A DNA stretch of 64,000 bases from Halorhabdus sp. CBA1104 (GTDB lineage Archaea; Halobacteriota; Halobacteria; Halobacteriales; Haloarculaceae): contig NZ_CP033878.1 in assembly GCF_009690625.1 (NCBI RefSeq), forward strand, positions 1,116,001-1,180,000, written 5' to 3'. The stretch's first letter is position 1. Every line of letters starts with the position of its first letter. The position numbers were made by a program, and so were the translations under genes. The notes under the pieces are model-generated. The model had not been told where the DNA came from. It did no database searches and saw only the letters and a program-made list of their open reading frames with translations. Of this stretch, positions 16,104-24,228 are shown piece by piece.

Positions 16104-17173
16104 GATTCGAGCACCTCGTTGATGGTCTCGACAGCCGTCTTCGTTTCCTCACGGGTCCCGCAGGTGATCCGGACGTGTTCGGGCAAGCCGAAGCTCGAAC
16201 AGTCCCGGATGATCACGCCGTTCTCTTTGCTCGCCTGGGCGAGGCGTGTCGCGTCACCGACCGCCGCGAGGACGAAGTTCCCGCCGCTTTCGTAGGTTTT
16301 GGCCGCGAGATTGTCGTGATAGTACTCTCGACTCCACTCGACGAGCTCGCGGATCTGCTGGACGTGCCCCTCGTCGTCCAGTGCGGCCAGTCCGGCCCGG
16401 CACGCGATCTCACTCGCCGAAAAGGGCGTGTTGATTCGATCGTAGGCGTCGGCCCACTCCACGGGTGTGATCGCGTAGCCGAGTCGGAGCCCCGCGAGAC
16501 CGTATGCTTTCGAGAAGGTTCGGATGATAGCCACGTCGTCACGATCATCGAGCAACCGAACGGCACTCGGTCGGTCGGCGAACTCGTTGTAGGCCTCGTC
16601 GACGACCACGAGCGTCTCCTCGTCGGTCCGTTCGGCAATCGCCTCGATCTCGTCGAGGGAGACCTGCGATCCGGTGGGGTTGTGTGGACTCGTCAAGTAG
16701 ACCATTCGCTCGCCATCGTAGCCATCGAGGACGCGATCGGGAGATTGGCTGAAGCCGTCGGCCTCCTCCAAGGGATAGGTGTGGATCTCACCGTGGTGGT
16801 ACCGGACGCTCATCGAGTGATAGGTAAAGTCCGGGTCGGGGACCAGCGCGGCCTGGCCGGGCTCGAGCAGTGCGCGAGCCAGCGCATCCATCGCGCCGTC
16901 GCCGCCGTTTGCCGGCCAGATCTGGGCCGGTTCGACGCCCCAGCGCTCGGCGAGCCGGTCGACGAGATCGGCCCGAGAGGCTTTCGGATAGGCGTGAATC
17001 CGTTCGGCGTGCTCGCGGATCGCCGCGACGGCATCCGGACTCGGGCCGATGGCGTTCTCGTTCGAGGAGAGTTTGATCAGATCGTCGGGATCGACGCCGA
17101 GTTCGCGGGCAGTCTCTTCGATCCCGCGCCCGGCACGATAGACAGTGTGGGCCGAGAGGTCCCGTGGGTTCAT
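16100..17173 (-). CDS. hisC: Histidinol-phosphate aminotransferase
   Basis: This 357-residue class I/II PLP aminotransferase catalyses histidinol phosphate formation in histidine synthesis. The N-terminal IKLSSNENAIGPSP is characteristic of HisC. Other landmarks are YLTSPHNPTGSQV, VVVDEAYNEFAD (PLP-contacting Asp and Tyr), TFSKAYGLAGLRLGYAI (Schiff-base Lys) and a C-terminal VRITCGTREE. It is first in an operon with the AK6-like and CDP-alcohol genes, each overlapping by 4 nt. No other his genes are nearby, as is common for scattered haloarchaeal his genes. Confidence 0.95.
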   Translation of the reverse strand: MNPRDLSAHTVYRAGRGIEETARELGVDPDDLIKLSSNENAIGPSPDAVAAIREHAERIHAYPKASRADLVDRLAERWGVEPAQIWPANGGDGAMDALARALLEPGQAALVPDPDFTYHSMSVRYHHGEIHTYPLEEADGFSQSPDRVLDGYDGERMVYLTSPHNPTGSQVSLDEIEAIAERTDEETLVVVDEAYNEFADRPSAVRLLDDRDDVAIIRTFSKAYGLAGLRLGYAITPVEWADAYDRINTPFSASEIACRAGLAALDDEGHVQQIRELVEWSREYYHDNLAAKTYESGGNFVLAAVGDATRLAQASKENGVIIRDCSSFGLPEHVRITCGTREETKTAVETINEVLES

Positions 17174-17253
17174 ACCCGAAGGGTGAGAGGCGGGTACTCT
17201 TAAGCGTGCATACCTGTCGCTACGGGGCTTCGAATCGAGAAAACAGACCCCAC

Positions 17254-18465
17254 TCAGGCGAACGTCTTCGAGACTTCGTCGTCTTCCTCTTCGGCCTGGA
17301 TCTTCTCCCAGGCGTCGACGAAGTCGGCTTCGGTGACCTCGGTACGGTCGTCGCGGATGGCCAACATCCCTGCCTCGGTACAGATCGCCTTGACGTCGGC
17401 CCCGCTGGCTTCGGTCGCTTCTTCGGCCAGGCGAGCGAAGTCGACGTCTTCGGCGAGGTTCATCTCGCGGGTGTGGATCTCGAAGATCTGCTCGCGACCC
17501 TGGATTTCCGGTTTTGGCACTTCGATGAGACGGTCGAAGCGACCGGGCCGGAGGATGGCGCGATCGAGCATGTCGAAGCGATTGGTGGCGGCGATGATGC
17601 GGATCTCCCCGCGGTCGTCAAAGCCATCCATTTCGCTGAGGAGTTGCATCATCGTCCGCTGGACTTCGGCGTCCCCGGAGGTCTTCGAGTCCGTTCGCTT
17701 CGAGGCGATGGCGTCGATCTCGTCGATGAAGATGACCGCGGGTTCGTGCTGGCGGGCGAGTTCGAACAGATCACGGACGAGCTTCGCGCCCTCGCCGATG
17801 AATTTGTGGACCAGTTCCGAGCCGGCCATCTTGATGAAGGTAGCGTCGGTCTGGTTGGCGACTGCTTTGGCCAGCATCGTCTTCCCGGTTCCCGGCGGGC
17901 CGTGCAAGAGAACGCCACTGGGCGGATCGATCCCGACCTCGTCGAACATTCCCGGATTCTTCAGGGGCATCTCGACGGTCTCGCGGACCTCCGACACCTG
18001 GTCGTCGAGGCCACCGATATCCTGGTAGGTCACCTGCGGGCTCTGATCGACCTGCATCACGCGAGCACGGACGTCCGTCTCGTCGTCTAAGGTTTTGACG
18101 ATCGACAAGGAGTTGTTGACCGCGACGCGTTCGTCGGGTTCGATCTCCTCGCGCATCTCGTCGGTGACCTCGGTGAGGGCTTCCTGATTGTTACCGTGCT
18201 GTTTGATGATGACGCCCTCCTCGGTCAGCTCTTGGACCGTCGCCACGAACAGCGGCGACTGCTTGAGTTTCTTGTTCTCGTGGGTGAGTCGTTCGAGTTT
18301 CTGCTGGTACTTGTTGTTCTCGGCGTTGGCGTCCAGCAATTTGTCTCGCATCTCCTCGTTTTGGTCTTCGAGGATTTCGAGCTGTTCTTCGAGCGCTTCC
18401 AGTTTCTCTTGCTGGGACGCGTCTTCGTCGTACGGTTGCTCGACGTCGTCCACCGTATCCGTCAT
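17254..18465 (-). CDS. pan: Proteasome-activating nucleotidase (PAN)
   Basis: PAN is the AAA+ unfoldase that feeds substrates to the 20S proteasome. The 403-residue protein has an N-terminal coiled coil (about residues 20-70) and an OB domain (71-140). The AAA+ domain has Walker A GPPGTGKT at 189-196, Walker B IFIDEID at 245-251, and the pore-loop region KFIGEGAKLVRDLF. Arginine-finger regions ILRPGRFDR follow. The extreme C-terminus is SKTFA, with Phe where the classic HbYX gate-opening motif has Tyr. It is divergent from the small winged-helix gene, with a 193-nt gap. Confidence 0.97.
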   Translation of the reverse strand: MTDTVDDVEQPYDEDASQQEKLEALEEQLEILEDQNEEMRDKLLDANAENNKYQQKLERLTHENKKLKQSPLFVATVQELTEEGVIIKQHGNNQEALTEVTDEMREEIEPDERVAVNNSLSIVKTLDDETDVRARVMQVDQSPQVTYQDIGGLDDQVSEVRETVEMPLKNPGMFDEVGIDPPSGVLLHGPPGTGKTMLAKAVANQTDATFIKMAGSELVHKFIGEGAKLVRDLFELARQHEPAVIFIDEIDAIASKRTDSKTSGDAEVQRTMMQLLSEMDGFDDRGEIRIIAATNRFDMLDRAILRPGRFDRLIEVPKPEIQGREQIFEIHTREMNLAEDVDFARLAEEATEASGADVKAICTEAGMLAIRDDRTEVTEADFVDAWEKIQAEEEDDEVSKTFA

Positions 18466-18593
18466 TGAACCCGCCTAAGGGATCTGCCAGTAAGAGGCTT
18501 CGGGTCACGACGAAAACTCGCCCAATCCGGCAGTTGAGGCAAATCCTGACCGCTCTCCAGCCAGGCCGACGAGGCGAGACGGTGGACCGAGAG

Positions 18594-18608
18594 ATAACTT
18601 TGAGTTAT
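18594..18608. promoter_or_regulatory. Inverted repeat ATAACT-N3-AGTTAT upstream of winged-helix gene
   Basis: Perfect 6-bp arms lie about 20-30 nt upstream of the AT-rich TATA region (18621-18632), where an activator or autoregulator could bind. The next gene encodes a small winged-helix protein. Confidence 0.35.
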
Positions 18609-18620
18609 TAATAGGAATAG

Positions 18621-18632
18621 AAAATATTATTA
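18621..18632 (+). promoter_or_regulatory. TATA-rich promoter element
   Basis: AAAATATTATTA is centred about 33 nt before the ATG at 18659. Confidence 0.5.
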
Positions 18633-18658
18633 CCCCGTATGCGTTACGACGGGATACG

Positions 18659-18925
18659 ATGAGCGTCACGGACTCACCACAGGTCGAGCCAGCACAGGAG
18701 CCCGGCTGGGAAGCCGTCGAAGAGTTGCCACCGAGTGCGAAACTCGTTGCCAAGTCGCTGGAATACAACGACAGTCTCACACAGAGCCAACTCGCCGACG
18801 AGACGCTGCTGCCGGCACGGACGGTCCGGTACGCGCTGAACCGGCTCGAAGACGTCGGCGTCGTCGACTCGCGGTTCTCGTTTGCCGACGCCCGCAAGCG
18901 CGTCTACACGTTGTCGATCGAGTGA
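18659..18925 (+). CDS. Small MarR-like winged-helix protein
   Basis: The 88-residue protein is almost entirely one winged helix. Residues about 30-88 read KLVAKSLEYNDSLTQSQLADETLLPARTVRYALNRLEDVGVVDSRF, with a recognition helix at ARTVRYALNRL and a wing FADARKRVYTL. Similar single-domain MarR-type proteins are widespread in haloarchaea and likely regulate transcription. It precedes mre11-rad50 on the same strand but mre11 has its own TATA box, so the target is unknown. An inverted repeat upstream may be an autoregulatory site. Confidence 0.85.
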   Translation: MSVTDSPQVEPAQEPGWEAVEELPPSAKLVAKSLEYNDSLTQSQLADETLLPARTVRYALNRLEDVGVVDSRFSFADARKRVYTLSIE

Positions 18926-18963
18926 TCGCGAGCTACCCGATCACGTTCACCGCGCTCGCGGAA

Positions 18964-18972
18964 CGACTTTAG
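18964..18972 (+). promoter_or_regulatory. TATA-like box of mre11-rad50
   Basis: GACTTTAGG is centred about 29 nt before the mre11 ATG, consistent with a leaderless operon mRNA. Confidence 0.5.
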
Positions 18973-18996
18973 GATCCGGTCGCGTAGCCGCCGGCA

Positions 18997-20382
18997 ATGA
19001 CGCAGGTGATACACACCGGCGACACCCACCTGGGCTATCGGCAATATCATTCCGCCCAGCGCCAGTCTGACTTCTTGGATGGGTTTGACAACGTCGTGAC
19101 CGACGCCATCGAGGCGGACGTCGACGCAGTCGTGCACGCCGGCGATCTGTTTCACGACCGTCGCCCCAGGCTGCAAGACATCATGGGGGCGATGTCGATC
19201 CTTCGTGAGCTTGCAGAGGCTGCAATTCCGTTCTTGGCCGTCGTCGGCAACCACGAAGGCAAACGCGACGCCCAGTGGCTCGATCTGTTCGAGTCACTCG
19301 ATCTGGCGACACGACTGGACGAGACACCGACCGTGATCGGCGATACCGCCTTCTACGGCCTGGACTTCGTTGGGCGTGCCCAGCGAGACGCCTACGAATA
19401 CGACTTCGAACCTCACGACGCTGCTCACGCTGGGCTCGTCTCACACGGTCTGTTCGAACCGTTCGAGCACGGCGACTGGGACGCCCGCGAAATTCTCAGT
19501 GAGTCTGATGTGACCTTCGACGCCATGCTACTCGGTGACGATCACACCCCGGCAAAGCGCGAGGTCGAGGGCACCTGGCTCACCTACTGTGGCTCGACCG
19601 AGCGGGCGAGTGCGGACGAACGCGAGGCACGGGGATACAACATCGTCACCTTCGAAGACGAGGTGGACATCCGGCGACGCTCGATCGAGACTCGCGAGTT
19701 CGTCTTCGTCGACGTCGAACTCGCCGAAGGAGAAGGCCCAACACGAGTGCGCGAACGAGTCGGCCAGCACGATCTTACCGAGGCGGTCGTCATCGTCACG
19801 ATCGAAGGGGCGGGCGAGCCAGTTCCCCCAGCAAGGATCGAGGAGTTCGCCCGCGATCGCGGGGCCCTGATCGCCCGCGTCAACGATCGCCGCGAGATCG
19901 ACGAGGAATCCGCCTACGAGGTGAGTTTCGCCGATCCCGACGACGCGGTTCACGAGCGTATCCAGCAACTCGGCCTCAGCCCCGCCGCCCAGGAACTCGA
20001 CGAAGTTGTCCGGGCGAGCAAGGTTGCCGACTCGAACGTCGACGATTCCGTCGAGGATCGCGTTCGCGAACTGGTCGCCGAGGCCGACGAGGACGCCTTC
20101 GAACCAGCCCCGCCCGAGACTGATTCGGACGAGCAACAGACAGACGACTCCCCGGACGACAACGACGAGAGTGAGGCCGACCCATCAGACGTGGCCGACG
20201 AGAGCGCCGTCGACGCAGCTGGCGTGGCTACGGAAGATTCCGAGACGCACCCTCACGAGGAAGCCGACGACGCTGAAGTAAGCGACGAGTCGTCCGGCAC
20301 TGACGAGGACGACACCGATGGGGAACAGCCCCAGCCGGAGGCAGACGGCGAGGATCAGGCCACGATGGGGGAGTACCTATGA
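18997..20382 (+). CDS. mre11: DNA double-strand-break repair nuclease Mre11
   Basis: The calcineurin-type phosphodiesterase motifs appear in order: [37 protein letters not shown] and LLGDDHTP. The last replaces the usual G-H-x-H with G-D-D-H. With Rad50 the enzyme tethers and resects broken DNA ends and acts as a manganese-dependent exonuclease/endonuclease. Residues 1-300 hold the catalytic and capping domains. The C-terminal 100 residues are a very acidic linker, ending just before rad50, which overlaps it by 4 nt (ATGA). Confidence 0.96.
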   Translation: MTQVIHTGDTHLGYRQYHSAQRQSDFLDGFDNVVTDAIEADVDAVVHAGDLFHDRRPRLQDIMGAMSILRELAEAAIPFLAVVGNHEGKRDAQWLDLFESLDLATRLDETPTVIGDTAFYGLDFVGRAQRDAYEYDFEPHDAAHAGLVSHGLFEPFEHGDWDAREILSESDVTFDAMLLGDDHTPAKREVEGTWLTYCGSTERASADEREARGYNIVTFEDEVDIRRRSIETREFVFVDVELAEGEGPTRVRERVGQHDLTEAVVIVTIEGAGEPVPPARIEEFARDRGALIARVNDRREIDEESAYEVSFADPDDAVHERIQQLGLSPAAQELDEVVRASKVADSNVDDSVEDRVRELVAEADEDAFEPAPPETDSDEQQTDDSPDDNDESEADPSDVADESAVDAAGVATEDSETHPHEEADDAEVSDESSGTDEDDTDGEQPQPEADGEDQATMGEYL

Positions 20383-23051
20383 GGTTCGAGCGGATCCATC
20401 TGGAGAACTTCAAGTGCTACGCCGACGCCGATCTGCGACTGGATCGCGGCGTGACGGTCATTCACGGCGTCAACGGCAGCGGAAAGTCATCGTTGCTCGA
20501 AGCCGCCTTTTTCGCCCTGTACGGGGCGCGAGCGCTCGACCGGACGCTCGAAGACCTGGTGACGATCGGGGCCGAAGAAGCGACGATCGAGCTGTGGTTC
20601 GCCCACGGCGGCGAGTCCTACCACATCAAGCGACGCCTCCGGGTCCGGGACGATCGGGCGACGACAGTCGAATGTGTCCTCGACGAACCGGACGGGACGG
20701 TCGAAGGTGCACGCGACGTCCGCGAGCGGGTCGCGACGCTGTTGCGGATGGATCACGCCGCGTTCGTCAACTGTGCGTACGTCCGTCAGGGCGAGGTCAA
20801 CAAGCTCATCAACGCGACGCCGAGGGAACGCCAGGACATGATCGACGACCTCCTCCAGTTGGGTCGTCTGGAAGAGTACCGCCAACGGGCCAGTGACGCG
20901 CGCGTCGGGGTCGGCCGCGTCCTGCAGGACAAGGACGGCTCGCTCTCACAGCTTGCAGAACAAATCGACGAAAAGGAAGCCAAAGACCTCCACGAGCAGC
21001 TCAACGCCACCGAGACGGACCTTACGTCCGTCAGCGAGGAACTCGAAAACTACGAACAGCAACGCGAAACTGCAAGGGAGACACTCGCTGACGCCGAAGC
21101 GGTCTTAGAGGAAGGCGAACAGCGACGCGAGGACCTCCAGGACGTCACAGCCGAGATCGACGACCTGACCGAGACAGTCGAAACGACAGCATCGAAACGC
21201 GAGCAGCTACAGACGGAGATCCGCGAGCACCGCGAGCGCCGCGATGAGTTACAGGAAACCATCGAGTCCGCGGTCGAGGCGACGGAACTGGCTGGGGATG
21301 CCGACCGCGAGACGCTGGAAAATCATCGCGAAGCACTGCGATCACAGGACGAGGACCTCCGCGACGACATCGAGAGTCACAGACTCGCTGCCCAGCGCCA
21401 CCGCGACGAGGCCGAATCACACCGCGAAGAAGCCGACGAGTGCGGGACGCGGGCCGCCGAGCAACGCGAACGCGCCGACGAACTCGAATCCGACCTCGAA
21501 GACACACGGGAGGATCTGGCCGACCGACGCGAGACACTTTCGGACATCGACGACCAGATCGCTGCGATCGAGGTGACGTTCGAGGACGCGCCGGTCGCCC
21601 GCGGCGAGGCAGACACGTTCCGCAAAGAGGTCCAGGCGAACCTAGACGACATCGACGACGACCTCATGTCGGTTCGTGCAGAAATCGAGCGCCTGGAAGC
21701 GACGATTGAGGAGGCAGAAGAACTGCTTGAGGCTGGCAAGTGCCCGGAATGTGGCCAGTCAATCGAGGGCGCGCCGCGTGTCGACACCCTCGAAGACGAT
21801 CGCGAGCGACGCCAAGAGCTGCAATCCGAACGCGAAGCCCTCGAAGACGAGCGGGCGACGCTCGAAGACGAGCTCGAACGCGCCAACGAGCTCCACGATC
21901 GGGAGAGCGAGTACGACCGCCTCAACGAGAAACGGGAGACACTCGCCGAATTGATCGGCGATCGGGAGACGACGATCGAGGAAACGAACGAGCGAATCGA
22001 GACGCTTCGGGACGAAGCCGCCCAACTGGACGAACAGGCCGAAAAACAGCGTGAACAGGCCGAGGAGGCAACAGCTGCCGCCGAGCAAGCCCGGCAAGCG
22101 ATCGCGGAGTGCAACGAGCGCCGCGCGGCGCTGTCGGATCGGATCGACACCATCGAGGAGATTTTGGAGTGGCTGGACGAACGCGACGACGTCGAGGACG
22201 CGATCGAGCAACGACGGGAGCGACGCGAGCAACTGGCCGAGATGAACGACGAGCGACGCGAGCGACTGACGGCGCTCCGGGAGCGACGCGCCGAACTCGA
22301 AGCAGCGATCGACGAGGAGCGCCTCGAAGAAGCCCGGGAAGACAAGGACCGAGCGGAGACGTATCTCGAAGAAGTCAGCGAGGAAATCGAGCGCCTCGAA
22401 AGCCGCCGCGACGACCTGCAGGCAAAGAAGGGTGCCATCGAAAACGAGATCGAGGAGTTACAGTCACTCAGGGACCGTCGCGAGGACCTCGCCGCGACGG
22501 TCGACCGGCTCGACACCCTCTACGAGGAGGCCGAGCAGCTACAGGAGATGTACGGCCAACTCCGGGCGGACCTCCGGCAGCGAAACGTCGAAACGTTAGA
22601 GCGGATGCTCAACGACACGTTCGATCTCGTTTACCGGAACGACTCCTACGCTCGGATCGAGCTCGACGAAGACTACCACCTGACGATCTACCAGAAAGAC
22701 GGACAGGCCCTCGATCCCGAACAGCTCTCGGGCGGGGAGCGAGCACTGTTCAACCTGAGTCTCCGGGCCGCGATCTATCGGCTCTTAGCCGAAGGGATCG
22801 AGGGGACGGCACCGACCCCGCCACTAATTCTTGACGAGCCGACCGTCTTCCTGGACTCGGGGCACGTCTCACAACTGCTCGAACTCGTCGCGTACATGCG
22901 CGAGGAAATCGGTGTCGAACAGATCGTCGTCGTCAGCCACGACGAGGAACTCGTGGATGCGGCCGACGACCTCGTCCACGTCAGCAAGGACGCCACGACC
23001 AACCGCTCGACTGTGAGCCGCCGCGAGGCGACTGCCCTGCCGATGGATTGA
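20379..23051 (+). CDS. rad50: DNA double-strand-break repair ATPase Rad50
   Basis: This 890-residue SMC-type ATPase has Walker [14 protein letters not shown] near residue 30 and a Q-loop region ([18 protein letters not shown]). Long antiparallel coiled coils flank a zinc hook CPECG whose Cys pair is at about residues 455 and 458. The C-terminal lobe shows signature [17 protein letters not shown] and Walker [15 protein letters not shown], followed by a D-loop/His switch (VVSHDEEL). It forms the Mre11-Rad50 complex. Translation is coupled to mre11 by ATGA overlap. The coiled coil gives long spurious ORFs on the opposite strand. Confidence 0.97.
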   Translation: MRFERIHLENFKCYADADLRLDRGVTVIHGVNGSGKSSLLEAAFFALYGARALDRTLEDLVTIGAEEATIELWFAHGGESYHIKRRLRVRDDRATTVECVLDEPDGTVEGARDVRERVATLLRMDHAAFVNCAYVRQGEVNKLINATPRERQDMIDDLLQLGRLEEYRQRASDARVGVGRVLQDKDGSLSQLAEQIDEKEAKDLHEQLNATETDLTSVSEELENYEQQRETARETLADAEAVLEEGEQRREDLQDVTAEIDDLTETVETTASKREQLQTEIREHRERRDELQETIESAVEATELAGDADRETLENHREALRSQDEDLRDDIESHRLAAQRHRDEAESHREEADECGTRAAEQRERADELESDLEDTREDLADRRETLSDIDDQIAAIEVTFEDAPVARGEADTFRKEVQANLDDIDDDLMSVRAEIERLEATIEEAEELLEAGKCPECGQSIEGAPRVDTLEDDRERRQELQSEREALEDERATLEDELERANELHDRESEYDRLNEKRETLAELIGDRETTIEETNERIETLRDEAAQLDEQAEKQREQAEEATAAAEQARQAIAECNERRAALSDRIDTIEEILEWLDERDDVEDAIEQRRERREQLAEMNDERRERLTALRERRAELEAAIDEERLEEAREDKDRAETYLEEVSEEIERLESRRDDLQAKKGAIENEIEELQSLRDRREDLAATVDRLDTLYEEAEQLQEMYGQLRADLRQRNVETLERMLNDTFDLVYRNDSYARIELDEDYHLTIYQKDGQALDPEQLSGGERALFNLSLRAAIYRLLAEGIEGTAPTPPLILDEPTVFLDSGHVSQLLELVAYMREEIGVEQIVVVSHDEELVDAADDLVHVSKDATTNRSTVSRREATALPMD

Positions 23052-23091
23052 TTGTTCCTTCGGCAGCGTCACAGACGGACGGAAGATTGGT

Positions 23092-23517
23092 TCAATCCGC
23101 GTCGAGAATCGTCGCAAGCGCGTCCGTCGCTACGGCTGTCGTTTCGTAGCCCCGTTGTCCGGCAACCGACGCTTCCGCGATCAACTCGGCGGCCCGGAAC
23201 TCGGCCAGTTGGCCGTGCAAGTCGCTCTCACAATATTCGTAGCGATCGAGCAACGTCGTGACAGCAACCGGCCCGTCGCGGTCGATCTCGAGGAGTAAGC
23301 CGAGTGCCTGCTCGGTCCGGACCGCGGTCAGAACCGTCCGGACGGGATCGGAAACAGCTGTTGCGACCGCTTCCAGTGGGGACGCCTCGACCGGTTCGAG
23401 AGCCGATTCGGGTCGATACGTTTCCTGGCCGGTCTCGGGATCGCGGACGAGCCACTCCGATCCCGAGCGCTTCTCGAGGAGATACGTCCGTCCATGCTCG
23501 TCACGAACCGTCCGCAT
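23092..23517 (-). CDS. Conserved haloarchaeal protein, possible winged helix (141 aa)
   Basis: The protein begins MRTVRDEHGRTYLLEKRSGSEWLVRDPETG, a short beta-rich N-terminal module. The C-terminal half (PVAVTTLLDRYEYCESDLHGQLAEFRAAELIAEASVAGQRGYETTA) has the spacing of a winged helix-turn-helix ending in a wing. It could be a small regulator, but the DNA-binding assignment is inference. It is the last of three minus-strand genes between rad50 and polB. In-frame sequence upstream of the ATG is Arg/Gly/Cys-rich and not coding. Confidence 0.7.
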   Translation of the reverse strand: MRTVRDEHGRTYLLEKRSGSEWLVRDPETGQETYRPESALEPVEASPLEAVATAVSDPVRTVLTAVRTEQALGLLLEIDRDGPVAVTTLLDRYEYCESDLHGQLAEFRAAELIAEASVAGQRGYETTAVATDALATILDAD

Positions 23518-23570
23518 GGGCGCCCTTTCGCTCCCATCGCCATAGCACTTGTGACGGCTACCGGAGGCCG

Positions 23571-23933
23571 CTAGTCCGCACGCCGCTGGCGTTTGAACGC
23601 CACGTATCGAGCAAGTCCGACCCCGCCAGCCAGGAGTCCGATTACCAGCAACGCAGCCCCCGCCCGGATATTGCCCTCGAAATAGAGCACCATCGGCCCG
23701 ACAGTGACGCCCAACAGCGCCACGTTGAACAACAGGACGAGGCGCCAAAACAGCGCGGCGACCGCCGAGTCAAGATCGTCTTCGCCAGGTTCCGGTTCGG
23801 GTACGTCGACTGTTGGCACGAGATCGGCAGCCTGGTCGTCGTTTTCGCCGACGAGATCGTCGACCGGGTCGCGATCGGACACGCTCTGGATTCGGGGCCG
23901 CGCCGTCATATCGGCTTCGGGATAGGCGTGCAC
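23571..23933 (-). CDS. Small membrane protein with two TM helices
   Basis: The 120-residue protein has an acidic soluble N-terminal half (VGENDDQAADLVPTVDVPEPEPGEDDL). Two hydrophobic helices follow at about residues 61-84 and 91-112, then a basic tail FKRQRRAD. The GTG at 23933 lies 10 nt after the preceding stop; the ATG at 23909 is an alternative start eight codons in. The function is unknown. Its position with two other small genes beside rad50 and polB suggests a conserved haloarchaeal cluster. Confidence 0.7.
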   Translation of the reverse strand: MHAYPEADMTARPRIQSVSDRDPVDDLVGENDDQAADLVPTVDVPEPEPGEDDLDSAVAALFWRLVLLFNVALLGVTVGPMVLYFEGNIRAGAALLVIGLLAGGVGLARYVAFKRQRRAD

Positions 23934-23942
23934 GCGATGAGG

Positions 23943-24134
23943 CTATCGGTACGCAGAGAGCTCGATGGCGTCGTCGCTGCACACCCACGCTAAGGGATTG
24001 TCCGCATCGTAGAGTACAGTTTCGTCGTCAGTCTCGTAGAACTCGACGATCGGTGCCGTCTCGGACGGTTCAGGGAGCTGGTGCTCCCCGCTTGGCACGC
24101 CATCGCTCCGGCTTCCATCGGCAGGATTCGACAT
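23943..24134 (-). CDS. Small acidic hypothetical protein (63 aa)
   Basis: The protein begins MSNPADGSRSDGVPSGEHQL and ends WVCSDDAIELSAYR. The C-terminal half (PIVEFYETDDETVLYDADNPLAWV) looks like a compact beta-rich fold, and no zinc site or membrane helix is seen. It is first in a minus-strand set of three genes, divergent from polB. Two palindromes lie between its TATA-like box and its start codon, suggesting control of this small operon. Confidence 0.65.
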   Translation of the reverse strand: MSNPADGSRSDGVPSGEHQLPEPSETAPIVEFYETDDETVLYDADNPLAWVCSDDAIELSAYR

Positions 24135-24141
24135 GGCAACG

Positions 24142-24162
24142 ATACCTGGTATGGCATGCCAT
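24142..24162. promoter_or_regulatory. Two adjacent palindromes ATACC-T-GGTAT and ATGGCATGCCAT
   Basis: ATACCTGGTAT (24142-24152) and ATGGCATGCCAT (24151-24162) are each perfectly symmetric and overlap by two bases. They occupy the stretch between the TATA-like box (24163-24171, minus) and the ATG at 24134, the classic place for an archaeal repressor operator. Confidence 0.45.
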
Positions 24163-24171
24163 GACATAAGC
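24163..24171 (-). promoter_or_regulatory. TATA-like box of the 63-aa gene
   Basis: The minus-strand GCTTATGTC is centred about 33 nt before the ATG at 24134. Confidence 0.45.
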
Positions 24172-24196
24172 ATTGTTCCTCGGCAGCCGACCGGGG

Positions 24197-24205
24197 AGTT
24201 TTAGG
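24197..24205 (+). promoter_or_regulatory. TATA-like box of polB
   Basis: AGTTTTAGG is centred 28 nt before the polB ATG, consistent with a leaderless transcript. Confidence 0.5.
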
Positions 24206-24228
24206 ACGGCCAGGCGAACGCTACGCCA

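Noticed and set aside
21377-22516. 379-codon minus-strand ORF inside rad50, rich in Ser and Arg
   Set aside because: It is the antisense of the Glu/Arg/Leu-rich coiled coil of Rad50; low complexity and no independent promoter.
23092-23748. Longer 218-codon version of the 141-aa minus-strand gene
   Set aside because: The first 77 codons are Gly/Arg/Cys-rich and run through the end of the neighbouring membrane-protein gene; the ATG at 23517 starts the protein-like part.
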